Source: Papaver somniferum
Taxonomy: Eukaryota > Streptophyta > Magnoliopsida > Ranunculales > Papaveraceae
Length of the DNA: 64,000 nucleotides
Reading direction: 5' to 3'
Assembly (NCBI RefSeq): GCF_003573695.1
Contig: NC_039360.1
Span: 58,819,830 to 58,883,829 of the forward strand
The notes beneath the pieces are model-generated. The model worked only from the letters and a program-made list of their open reading frames with translations. It made no database searches and was not told where the DNA came from. The position numbers were made by a program, and so were the translations under genes. This document shows, piece by piece, positions 46,664 to 56,745 of this stretch (its first letter is position 1; the number at the start of each line of letters is the position of its first letter).

Positions 46664-47095
46664 ATGCCTCCCAGAGTTCGTGGTGTTAGATTCACTCAAC
46701 AAGAGAATTTAGCTATTTGTATAGCCTTTGTTTTTCACACACAAGATGTTGTCGATGGGAGTGTAGCCGAATCGACGTTGTGTTGGGAGAAAGTTTATAG
46801 AATGTTCGCCGCTGAAACGGGAAACATTAATGGGCGTGATTCTCACGTATTGTCGCATCGTTATAGTTTAATTAGTCGTCATGTATCAGAATTCGCCGAT
46901 GTACTAGTGGAGAATCACAATAATAAACTCAATGGTGAAGCTGTACATAAAGTGGAACCCAGAATACTAGCGATGTGGGCAACATCTTACGGCGGACGTC
47001 CTTTTGACTTCCAAGCTTGTTTCAACATTCTCAGGGTGCTCAACAGATACGATCCCTACATCGCCCTAGGAATTCCACCACCAGACGAGAATTGA
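46664..47095 (+). CDS. Harbinger-type Myb/SANT-like protein, intact, 143 residues
   Basis: A single-exon frame with a TATA box and Kozak-like leader encodes a small, basic-to-neutral protein. It has one helical domain: FTQQENLAICIAF (helix 1, residues 10-22), CWEKVYRMF (40-48), LSHRYSLISRHVSEF (63-77) and a last part PFDFQACFNILRVLNRYDP (113-131). The pattern of spaced aromatics matches the Myb/SANT-like DNA-binding partners of plant PIF/Harbinger transposons and the host genes derived from them. The same pattern is found in the pseudogenes at 26290-26975 and 48110-48942. A nuclear DNA-binding role is inferred, not shown. There is no transposase nearby, no visible TIRs and no lesion, so it may be a domesticated gene. 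Its start diverges from the patatin-like gene, about 450 bp away. Confidence 0.7.
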   Translation: MPPRVRGVRFTQQENLAICIAFVFHTQDVVDGSVAESTLCWEKVYRMFAAETGNINGRDSHVLSHRYSLISRHVSEFADVLVENHNNKLNGEAVHKVEPRILAMWATSYGGRPFDFQACFNILRVLNRYDPYIALGIPPPDEN

Positions 47096-47482
47096 CACCT
47101 ATGTAGTAGTTGTTTTAATCTAATGTATTTCTTTTATTCTCATGTATGATGTGGTTGTTTAATCCAATGCAGTATGTTTTTATTTATGATGTTGATGGTG
47201 CAATGTTTAATCCAAGAAAAATTTAAATTAGTTATGATATTGATGGTGCAAATGTGAAGACATCCACATGTTTGGTTTAGATAATCGTAATAACACAAAA
47301 TAAACAACAAACTAAATAACATAATACCACAGTGAATCGATTTGTCCTTCAACTTCAATCATCCCACTCCACCAAAAAAAACCTAGGACATTTCCAGAAA
47401 CGCCTTTCATATGTGTCTTCTTCAGAGAAGTGCACAAATGCATAAAAGTCTTGTAACCGGGCTTTGAGCATCCACTGATTCT

Positions 47483-47851
47483 CTATGGACAATGTTTGTA
47501 TTCGTGATCTCCATATCCACAGTGCTTGCAGTGTAATAACTTCTTCTTCAATTTGGCTTTAAGTTTGAAATTTTTGCAGAGTGTTGCAAACTTTTCCCCT
47601 TCTTCTTTAATCTTCATAGCATCATCTAGCATATGTGGTTCCTCTGGACAGTTGGGAACTTGACATTGTAAATACTTGAGCTTTTCCGGTTGTGATTCAA
47701 TCACCATTTTGATGCGTGAACAACCTTCCCAAGGACACTTTGAATACATCCAAGGGAATTGCATAAGACTGTGGTTATCCATGAAATATAATGGACAAAC
47801 CCCTTTTGCTTCGACACATAATATTTGCTTTGCTTTGCCTATAGAAAACAT
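47483..47851 (-). CDS. Small CCHC / Cys-pair zinc-finger ORF
   Basis: The minus-strand frame encodes 122 residues with six regularly spaced cysteines and a terminal knuckle: C39-x4-C44 (CPWEGC), C63-x4-C68 (CQVPNC) and C108-x2-C111-x4-H116-x4-C121 just before the stop. Such a pattern suggests zinc binding and nucleic-acid contact. Beyond the stop another frame encodes ERRFWKCPRFFLVEWDD, which resembles the end of a GRF zinc finger, so the original protein may have been longer and is now truncated. It lies antisense between two Myb-like paralogues. I cannot name a family with certainty; this could be a host gene or transposon-derived. Confidence 0.45.
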   Translation of the reverse strand: MFSIGKAKQILCVEAKGVCPLYFMDNHSLMQFPWMYSKCPWEGCSRIKMVIESQPEKLKYLQCQVPNCPEEPHMLDDAMKIKEEGEKFATLCKNFKLKAKLKKKLLHCKHCGYGDHEYKHCP

Positions 47852-48022
47852 GATGGATGTTGTTGGCTTAAGAAAGAAATCTGTTGGTTTGGTTGAGAAT
47901 GAAACCTAGTGTTGTAAAAAATAGGCGTTGGTAATTCAAACAGGCGGTTATAGTAAAGCCGCGCGGTTTTACTACAAACGCCAACGTCTAAATTTCCAAC
48001 GGCTCGGTTTTCTTTCTCGCCC

Positions 48023-48029
48023 TATAAAT
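48023..48029 (+). promoter_or_regulatory. TATA box of the second Myb-like copy
   Basis: TATAAAT lies 87 bp before the ATG at 48110, followed by CATCTCCAAATTCACATC, which parallels the leader of the intact paralogue. CCAACGGCT lies upstream as in the first promoter. Confidence 0.65.
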
Positions 48030-48109
48030 TCCATTCTTCCCATCTCCAAATTCACATCTTCTTCTTCTTTTTTCTTTCTAAAATTCTTAATCTCTCTCAC
48101 TTTGCAAAA

Positions 48110-48942
48110 ATGTATGTTAGAAATCGTGGTCCCAAGTTTACTGAAGAAGGGAATATAACTATATGCAAAGCATATTTTTCATAGGGTAGTCGTTGGTATG
48201 GGCTTTCAAGACGGTTCTTTTTGGGAGAACGTTTTTACAATGTTCATCTCACTGACGGAGAACTCGGGAAACCGAGATGCTCGTCGATTGTATGACCGTT
48301 TTCAATCTATTAGTCTTGCATTCCAACCATTGCTTGCTTTGGTAAGGGAAATTGATCAAGAAAAGTTCATCAGTGTAACTAAAGATGAAGTGATCCAAAC
48401 AACTCTTGGTAATTGGGAGGAATCTCACGGTAAACCTTTTCGTTACGAAGCGTGTTTCAGAATTCTTAAAGATGGTTCACCTCAAACACATCGTTACTGC
48501 ACTCGAATGCCTCTACCGGTCTTTACAATGGAAGAAGATGTTACTCTTGTTCAATGTTGGTTACATCGTATGATGAGACCAATGAACAATGAATATTTCT
48601 GGGAAAGAGTATTGGGACATTTTGTAGCATCACGGAATGAAACCATAAGAGTAAGATCCTAGTACTAAGAATTGCATTCATCACTAAGGAAGTCAAACAT
48701 TATACAGAAGTTTTGTGGATGGTTCACCGTAGCAATTATGGATTATCCAACGAAGAGCTTGTGAGTATCTTACCTTTGTCCTCACTGATCAACTCATCAT
48801 AAATATCTTAACTTGTTGTTTATCTGTTTTACAGGAAACCATCGCTCAGACCAAGTTTACTGAAGAAACCGGAAGAGAGTTTAAGCATTTTGAATGCTAT
48901 GAACTCTACAGAGATAATGCCGCTGGATTTGATGTAGTTTGA
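48110..48942 (+). pseudogene. Two-domain Harbinger-type Myb/SANT-like gene, frameshifted
   Basis: The gene starts MYVRNRGPKFTEEGNITICK. One extra T in the run near 48175 then shifts the frame. From 48198 a long frame encodes the rest of domain 1 (SFWENVFTMF, LYDRFQSISLAF, PFRYEACFRILKDG) and the start of a second, tandem domain (FTMEEDVTLVQCWLHRMM, YFWERVLGHF). A second frame change near 48655 and an intron (about 48762-48834, GTGAGT..TTTACAG) precede the last part EVKHYTEVLWMVHRSNYGLS and REFKHFECYELYRDN, ending at a stop at 48942. Compared with the 143-residue paralogue upstream, this copy carries the domain twice. Two frameshifts argue for a pseudogene, but both are single-base events, so sequencing error cannot be excluded. 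Confidence 0.65.
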
Positions 48943-49159
48943 TGTTATTGTTATGGTTTATTAAAATGTAGTTTGATGTTATATGCAAGTTTAAATTGTA
49001 ACAAATATCGCTTAATCTGAAGTGGAAATCTATTTTAAAATCTAAATATTTTCATTCATTGATATTACTACCAATTATTTTACAAGATATAAACTTAGAC
49101 AATAGTAAAAAGTACTAAACAACTTCAATAAAAATTAAGTACAAGCTTTGGCCTCCTAT

Positions 49160-49372
49160 TTATCTTCGTTTGACGTATCTTCCATTCAACGCGCTCTTTG
49201 ACTGTTTCGCCTTTATTTTTGAATTTTTTGTTGTTAACTTACAAAATTGGAGCTCTTCTCTGCCTTTTAGCGGAGCATTTTCTTGGAGCAACTTTAAAAA
49301 CTTGTTATTCCTCTTACTATTTTCAATCTTTTTAAAACTTCCACATATATTAGAAACGGCAGTTTCAAGTTT
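49160..49372 (-). pseudogene. C-terminal ORF piece cut by the copia insertion
   Basis: The minus-strand frame is open from the exact LTR boundary (49372) to a TAA at 49160-49162 and gives 70 Lys/Arg-rich residues. It starts KLETAVSNICGSFKKIEN and ends GRYVKRR. It has no ATG of its own, so if real it is the tail of a gene severed by the copia insertion. No family is recognised. The composition would fit a nuclear protein. Confidence 0.3.
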
Positions 49373-50380
49373 TGAAAATGCGGGGGTCTAACAACCACAC
49401 CCAACAATTCGTTTGGAAATCTGAGAGGACTTACTCCAATACACTTTCTAGAGAATCAATTAGACAGTCAGACTCAATCTAGAATAAATTATATCAAAGA
49501 GTTTGATATCTCTAACTCTTAATTCAATCCGCAATCAGCAAATAGAAATCTGTGAGCCCGACTGAATATAAGAGGAGTTACTTGAACGGTACCAAAGACC
49601 AATGTTCAAGCGTCAATCAATGTAAATCAACAACCAAAGGTTGGATATTCTAATTGATTTATCTTAACGCACAACCTGTGATATTTCAATTATATAACAA
49701 AATATAATGCGGAAAAGAAATAACACAGACACCAGAATTTTGTTAACGAGGAAACCGAAAATGTAGAAAACCCCCGGGACCAAGTCCGGATTGATCACCA
49801 CACTGTATTAAGCCGCTACAGACACTAGCCTACTACCAATTAAATTCAGACTGGACTATAGTTGAACCCTAATCAATCTCACACTGATTCAAGGTAAAGT
49901 TGCGCTCCTTACGTCTCTGATCCCAGTAGGATACTACGCACTTGATTCCCTTAGCTGATCTCACCCACAACTAAGAGTTGCTACGACCCAAAGTCGAAGA
50001 CTTGATAAACAAATCTGTCTCATACAAAAAAGTCAATAGGATTGAATAAATATGTCTCCCACAGAAATACCCAAGGATTTTTGTTCCGTCTTTTGATAAA
50101 TCAAGGTGAATAGGAACCAATTGATAAACCGGTCTTATATTACCGAAGAACAACATAGTATTATAAATCACCTCACAATAATCTTAATCGACTAGAGAAA
50201 CAAGATATTGTGGAATCACAAACGATGAGACGAAGATGTTTGTGACTATTTTTTTTATCTTGCCTATCGGAGATATAAATCTCAAGCCAATTTTACAATT
50301 GCACTCAATCACGATAGAAATAGCAAGATCAGATCACGCAACTACAAAGAGAATAGTTGGGTCTGGCTTCACAATCCCAA

Positions 50381-53072
50381 TGATGAGTGCCAAATATTGT
50401 ATATATCTATCCCTTTTTGTTGGCATTTAACTCATCTTTTATGCATTAATTCTACATTTTATCCCATATTCTGTATTTTCATTGTTTTCGAGAATAAATA
50501 TTTTTATTAATTAATTTTGCATTTTTAGGTAATAAATAAAGTCTGGATGACTTGCGGAGCAAAAAGAGCAGAAAAGTAGTGAAAAGCCGGGAGAAATCAC
50601 GCAAGGAAGCCGCGAAGAATGGTGCGCACAACCTCATTTTCTACACACAAAAACGCCTCCGTTCTCAGCCATCAGATCAGTTCTCAGAAGCATCCTATGG
50701 TCGCTCCTTCATAGAGCATCAAAATCTGAAGTCTCTGCCAAGCACCACAGCGCTGAAATTCCAAGCCTTCAGATTAGATGGTAGTTGAATCCAACGGTTG
50801 CTCCCTTGCTGTTCATCGAAGTTTGATATCTCCGCCTTACACTACAGTACCTAACTCCATCAAGTACCGTTCGTTTCGTTGTATCCCTTCATCCGACGGT
50901 CGCTCCTCACTTGCCTCCGCATCACCGTCCGATCTACCTACCAGCTCCACATCCCACGGCTCATCCTCGCTGTTCATCCAATTTGATGAAGCCGCCTAAC
51001 ACCCTAGCAACCGAACCTATACCAGCTAACCAAACACCCCCCCTTCTTCCCAAAACAGTCGAGCCCCCCTTCCTTCTCCTCTGCAGAAAATCCACCGTAC
51101 ACCACCACCTTCTCCACCTCTGCCACCAACTCACTGCCACCACCACACCTCCACCATCATCACCCCTATCTTTCTCCATCATTACCCCCTTGTTCTAGCC
51201 TCCTATTATATAGTTTTCTCCCCTAATTTCTCTCTAAAAACCTAGGGAAGAAATCAATAAAATAGGACGAGTTGGAAAGATGCAATTGAGGCATGGGACG
51301 GAGCAGGTGAACAAGGAAAATAATGGGTCGACGATTGAAGTGTCAAATCACATGTTTGGTGAGTAAATTTCGGATTTTCAAAACCCTAATTTCAAAATTA
51401 GGGTTCACAAAAATTGGGTATTTTGTATGTTATAAATAGAGAGTGTGTAGAGCAATTTAAGGGTGTTCTTGGGCTAGCCGAGATTCCCCCAAAATTGGGT
51501 TAGTTTAGGTTTAATTTTTAACTTCAATTTCAACTGTTTAATTTTAGGGTTTCAATTTTAATTCCCTGTTATGTTTCAATTCTAATTTCACTGCATATGT
51601 TAAATTTGTTATTCTCCTGTTAATATGTTTGGATTAGCCTGCATCCAGGACTTTCAAGTTCTGCTAATTTCCATGTTCAGTTCAATTTTGTTAAAGTTAA
51701 TGTTAGACTTTCAGTTCCTGTTAGTGTTGTTAAAGTTAATGTTAATTTCTTGTTTTCAGTTCCTGTTAGTGTTGTTCACTGTTAATGTGTGATGTTCCTG
51801 TTGATAGTTATCCTCATTGCTTTGTCACTGTTAGTGCCATGTCTAGTTTAGTGTTAAGTTTGTGATACATGTTAAGTAATGGAGTGTTAGATTAAAACTT
51901 TGCTGCATAGTGTTAATTGAGTAGTGGGGAGAAACTAGTGCTCACTAGTGACAATGAGCAAGCTAGTTCTCTTCCCACTCTAAAAGAGTGCCTTAGTTTT
52001 GCTCCATGTTAGCTTAACCATCTTCCCTGCCTTAGGCTAATTGCCTTTGTGTCATTTTCACTTTGCTCCATTTTGTTTTGTTCACTGTTTTGTTGCTGTT
52101 TAGTTTTTCCATTGTTTTTGCCCTGTGTTGCTTTTGTTTGCTATTTTCTCCTGTTGTGCATTTTCTTCACTGCTTGAGCAGTTGCAGCTGCTGCTGCAAC
52201 TCTGTTGCTGCTGCTGTTTTCTTTCACTGCATTGCACTGCTGCTTTGCATTGTTTGCTTCCCCTGCTGCTACTTCTTTTCCTGTTAACTGCTTCTTTTTT
52301 TTCCTCTTGGCCTTGTGCTGCTGTGCACTGCTTGTGCAGCTGCAGTGCTGCTGCTTTCCTTCCCTTGCAGCTGCTGCTGCTGCTTTTGTGCAGCACTGCT
52401 GCTGCTTCCTCTCCTCCTGCCAAGCCCAGTTCCTGCTGTCAAGCCTCTGCTGCTGTTGCTGCTGTCAAGTTGCCTCTGCTGTTGTTGCTGCCAAGCCTGC
52501 AGCCAAGCAAAAGCCCATCAGTCCAGTACAAAGCCCAAGTCAAGTTCAGTTCCTCAAAGGCCCAAAGGCCCAGATCCTTGACTGAAACCAAAGCCCAAGG
52601 TTTAGTTCATTGAGGCCCAGTTCAGCCCAAGCCTAAGTTTAAGGCCAAAGCCTAGTGTATTGATAGGTTAAAGCTAAAGCCCAATTCAATCAATTGTGGG
52701 CTTAACCCAAAAGCCTGAACTCACTGTAAGGCCAAAGCCCATTTACACTTCAGAGACCAACTGAGCCCAAGCTCAGTTCATTTTATTGTGAACAAACCCA
52801 TTAGTACTCAAAGCCCAAGCTAAGCCAAAAGGCTTCATAGCCCAATAGCAACTAGAACCCAAAATAGCTAAACACTCCAAAACACACCCGATCTCTGTGG
52901 ATCGACCCGTACTTGCACGAGCTACAGCTGACGACCGTGCACTTGCGGTATTACTGTAGGCCCCCGTTTTTATTGCGCTTAATTTCTATACCCTTTTCGA
53001 GGCCTGCCAAGTTTTTGGCGCCGTTGCCGGGGATCTTTTTGCATTTAAATATAATATCTTCGGGGCCTACCA
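50381..53072 (+). repeat. 5' LTR of the gypsy element, 2692 bp
   Basis: It begins TGATGAGTGCCAAATATTG and ends GGGGCCTACCA. The middle contains a CTG/CAG-rich stretch (52165-52500) that creates long low-complexity Leu/Cys/Ala frames on the plus strand and Ser/Gln/Lys frames on the minus strand. These are composition artefacts, not proteins. Confidence 0.9.
53016..53033 (+). other. PBS-like sequence inside the LTR end
   Basis: TGGCGCCGTTGCCGGGGA, a perfect complement of the plant tRNA-Asp 3' end, lies 40 bp before the LTR terminus, and again in the 3' LTR at 59366-59383. The surrounding segment (GCCTGCCAAGTTTT and following) is repeated just downstream as GCCTACCAAGTTTT. Confidence 0.85.
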
Positions 53073-53078
53073 AGTTTT

Positions 53079-53096
53079 TGGCGCCGCTGCCGGGGA
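53079..53096 (+). other. Primer-binding site of the gypsy element (tRNA-Asp)
   Basis: TGGCGCCGCTGCCGGGGA starts six bases after the LTR end and complements the 3' end of plant tRNA-Asp with one mismatch. This is the usual primer type for several Tat/Athila-related plant gypsy families. Confidence 0.85.
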
Positions 53097-53816
53097 TTGG
53101 TGTTGTGTTTTTCTTGTTGTTTTATTAGCTATTTTTGCATTTCATTGCATTGCATTTGCATCTGCATCTGCTTCACTTCATTTGCTGTTGGACCTGCTGT
53201 TCTGAACCTGTTTTTCTCTGCTGGGACGCCACCAAGGAAAAGAACCAAAACCCAACTGGGTTTTTGCAACAATATCAGAGCAGCTGGGCTGTGCTTAAAA
53301 GGTAACCCATTTAAGAGAACCCGAATTGTGGGCTTCCAATTTTTAATTGTGGGCATGTAATATTAAAGCCAATTTTTGGGCTTCTCTTATTTTCTGTTGG
53401 GTTTGTAATAATTTATTTGTGGGCTTGTTTGTTTAATTTGTGGGCTTGTATTTAATTTTTGAGCTTGTTTAATTTGGACTTGTATTTTGTATTCTGGGTT
53501 TTTAAACCCAGCTGAGCTTGTAACCGACCACGCTAGTTGAACTCGTTAGTGGGCCGAGTACCCAAATTCTAGGCCGAGATTTTGGACTCAGTTCCACCAA
53601 AAAGCAAACACAAAAGGCTTGCACAGTGGGCTTGCTCCCATTCAAAAACCAAATTTTATTTTCTTTTTCAAAAAAAAAAAAAAAAAAAAAAAAAACCAAA
53701 ATTTTCTTTTGCTCCCATTTTAAACCAAATTTTCTTCTTTTATATCCCATCAAAACCAAATTTTCCCAAAAATCCAAACCCATTAAAACCAAATAGTGGG
53801 CTTTGTGTCTTTCAAA
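53097..53816 (+). other. Gypsy 5' untranslated region
   Basis: This is the leader between the PBS and gag. It contains repeated GTGGGCTTG-type segments and a 24-base A-run near 53670-53694. Small frames here have no domain. Confidence 0.6.
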
Positions 53817-54780
53817 ATGGGCCAACCTCGTGCTCTCCATGAATACATGTATCCATCAATACAAATTCCATTATCATGTATTGTATTACCTCAAACCAAT
53901 AACCCTTTTAAAATAAATGCAAGCATGATACAAATACTTCCTATATTTCGAGGGTTCGATTCTGAGAACCCCTATACTCATGTAAGAAGTTTGAACAAAT
54001 TTGTCGGACTATGCAACCTGATCATATGTCCGAAGACTCTCTGAAATTGCGTTTGTTTACATTTTCTTTAAAGGAAAGGGCCAAAACATGGTTTTACGGT
54101 TTGAGACCACAATCAATCACACTTGGGAACAACTCACAATCTTTTTCAAAAAATTCTTTCCACATCATAGGACCATCGCTATTCGTCAAAGTATCAATTG
54201 TTTTGTCCAATTGGATGAGGAAACTGTTTTTCACTATTTTGAACGTTTTAATGATTTGTTGAGTGAATGTCCGCACCATGGAATTGAGAAGTGGAGACTT
54301 GTCGTCATCCTCTATGAGGGACTAGACTTTAAATCTCGAACCATGGTTGAGTCTATGTGTAATGGTGAGTTTATTGATAAATCTGTGGATGATGCATGGA
54401 ATTTTTTAGCCGAGATTGCAGAGAAAACCCATCAATGGGAATCCGTTAGGGAAACAGGAACAACACCACATGATATGAGTCACCCCCATGAATTAGAGTT
54501 TTATTCTTGTAATAGCTCCGACCTTAGGATTGAAAATTATCCTAGATTGCAAAATTCCTATCATGATGATGATGATGATTATGATGTTATGTTAGAAGAA
54601 CATGTCTATACTGAAAATGTTATGGAACCTTTGGGTTCAAATACATTAGGCTTCTCTGCCCCGACCTTAATGCATGATATTTCTTCTAGTATTCCATGTG
54701 ATGTTTCCCCTGATGTGCCGATACACGAGAATAAATCTGTTGATGATGTTGATAATTCTGATTGTATCTTGCCAATTTGA
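53817..54780 (+). pseudogene. Gypsy Gag (retrotransposon gag domain), frameshifted
   Basis: Gag forms the element's capsid-like particle. The likely start is the ATG at 53817 in AAAATGGG context (MGQPRALHEYMYPS). The frame then reads FRGFDSENPYTHVRSLNKFV to about 54010. After a frame change it continues DSLKLRLFTFSLKERAKTWF, and after a second change near 54115 it reads WEQLTIFFKKFFPHHRT, FHYFERFNDLLSECPHHGIE, LVVILYEGLDFKSRTMVES and DAWNFLAEIAEKTHQWE. These blocks are the classic retrotransposon_gag core in order. An acidic tail rich in Asp follows to the stop at 54778-54780. No CCHC knuckle or protease is present. Two frameshifts mean it cannot make full-length Gag as sequenced. Confidence 0.85.
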
Positions 54781-55298
54781 TTGATGATTGTGAGCATGAT
54801 GTGACATGTGTAGATGAGTTAGAAGATTTTGATTTGATTGATAATGATATGCCTATTCTTCTACCTAAGTCACAATCTGATGGCCTTCCACCCAACCTAG
54901 ATTTGGTTTGTACCCATATTGTCAAACCGATTTTTCTGAAAATTCCTAATCTAGGATTGGAACTGTGTGCCTCCCAAGTCCTCTTGGACTATTTTGCTTC
55001 AAAATATAACACTTTTAAAGAGCCACAGTTGGAAATTGCATGTTTGCCCATCCCGAAAACAGTCCATTATGAGTTAGACCTTTTGAATCCTGAACCCCTA
55101 AAATTGTTAGATTTTGTGCTTAAAAGTGAACCTGTTGAAAAATTTTGGTTTAGGGGTGATTCATTCGGTTTTTCACTCTCACTCCCATTTAAGTCCAATT
55201 TTAGTGTTTTGAAACTTTCTATGTCTCTACACTTTTTCTTTTGGGTTGATCCTCAACTCTTTAGATTGTTAGTGTATGGTGAATTTTTTTGTATATAA
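54765..55298 (+). pseudogene. Gypsy internal frame of unknown function
   Basis: The frame overlaps the end of gag and runs about 177 residues to 55298. It has no ATG at its start (it opens on TAT CTT GCC), so it is probably the continuation of the gag-side polyprotein after another frameshift. Motifs such as CVDELEDFDLIDNDMPILLP and LNPEPLKLLDFVLKSEPVEK show an acidic N-terminal part and a hydrophobic C-terminus. I recognise no protease, polymerase or integrase signature and no known family. Confidence 0.4.
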
Positions 55299-56032
55299 TC
55301 CAGTAGCTAAAATTTCTTAAAAACCCTTTTGTTCGTTTTGTATATATTTTGCTAATCCAATATGATCTCGGCTGAAATATGTTGGATTTTTGCCTTGAAT
55401 AACGGAGTTTTAATTCTGCTTTCGCCGAAATCGGGTATTCTCTCTCCTTTTACTCTACTCAGCATGTCCCTTTCCATACGTTGCATTTTAATTCTTTCCA
55501 TATTTTGAAACATTGAGGACAATGTTTAGTTTAGGTTTGGGGGTATAGAGTAGATACCATGATAATTTGCCATAATTGAAAACAAGAACTCCTTCTTTTT
55601 GAAAAAAAAAAAAAAAAAAAATTTGAAAAATTCAAAAAATTAAAAATGAAAAATCATAAAAATGAGCTCATTTACCTTGAAATGTTGACTCTTGTGCAAA
55701 TATGTAATTATTAGGAGTCTTAGTCTAGATATTTAGGCACCCTGATTCTAGCACAATTCACATAGTGATAAGAAATTTGCACACGCACGATCTACCAATA
55801 CATGTATGGCCTCGATCTTCAAGGTGTTTGATAGGAAGTTACGATTGCCAATCACTTTAGAATACTGAACGAAACTTGACTAGCTTGTTCTTTGGTTGGT
55901 TGGGATAGAAGGTGGAGGTTACATTAAGAAAGACAACCATCGAATTTAACTGGGTGCATCAAAAAGGGCTACCTCTTGCAAAGTGTCATGTAATCTTTTG
56001 TTTCCTTTTGTATTTGTATCAAAAGTGTTTCT

Positions 56033-56066
<34 letters not shown>

Positions 56067-56719
56067 GATGTATATATTCAGAAAAAAAAAAAAAAAAAGA
56101 GAAAAAAATACAAAAAAAAAAAATCAAGTATTTATCAATTCCATCATCTCTTGTTCCAAAAATAAAAGAGAATAGTCAATGTAAATAAGAGTCATGTAAA
56201 TAGTCATTTTGTTGTTTTATTGTAATAAGCAAGGAGGGTGTATGCCATTGATGTACAACGCGAGTAATTGTGAAATACCTCCAACTCATTCACAATTCTC
56301 GTAAAGTCCGGACAGCTAGCTAGATTTCGACCTCAGTTCTTAGCCTGAGAAACTATCTCTTGGTGATTAGTAGTCATAACTTCAGATCTCTCTTTACACA
56401 TGTGTAGATACACTTTACACTCTTATCACATGTCTTTTTTTTGTTATCAGTGCTAGGATTGTGCCTTTGATAGCTAGATTGACATCTCCATTTTGCTGTG
56501 AGCTTAAACTGTTTTGCACATGTCACATTTGATGGAATCTGAGCTCATATTTTGTCCTTAGGTTTTGTAGGCACACCTCTGGTAAACCTTCACGAGACTT
56601 CACTCGTCCACTAGGGACACTTAGTGGTTTAAAAGGCTTAGTGCATACGCTAAATGCATTCGAGAGACCAGCGACAGTGGCATAGTTAGGATTTCCTTAG
56701 TTTTGTTTTACTTGAGGAC
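55299..56719 (+). other. Gypsy 3' non-coding region with A-tracts and an internal PPT-like site
   Basis: There are A-runs near 55602-55620, 56039-56064 and 56081-56097. The purine site AGGTTTGGGGGTATAG at 55531-55546 copies the true polypurine tract, and both are preceded by TTGAGGACAA. No gene is seen; the frame at 55912-56175 is driven by A-tracts. Confidence 0.65.
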
Positions 56720-56730
56720 AAGTAAAATTC

Positions 56731-56745
56731 AGGTTTGGGGGTATT
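56731..56745 (+). other. Polypurine tract of the gypsy element
   Basis: AGGTTTGGGGGTATT directly abuts the 3' LTR start TGATGAG at 56746, the position required for plus-strand priming. Confidence 0.8.

Noticed and set aside
48655..48942. A separate downstream gene after the second Myb-like frame
   Set aside because: The sequence continues the second SANT-like domain in another frame and through an intron, so it is the tail of the same broken gene.
50552..51198. Ser/Pro-rich frames at the start of the gypsy LTR (also 56912-57556)
   Set aside because: The frames are broken by indels between the two LTRs and show no domain, so they are non-coding LTR sequence.
52125..52613. Long Leu/Cys/Ala-rich open frames in both gypsy LTRs (also 58478-58963 and overlapping frames)
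   Set aside because: They follow from a CTG/TGC-rich stretch read in all three frames and on both strands. The frames are retained in both LTRs because the LTRs are near copies, and no domain, signal or start context supports a protein.
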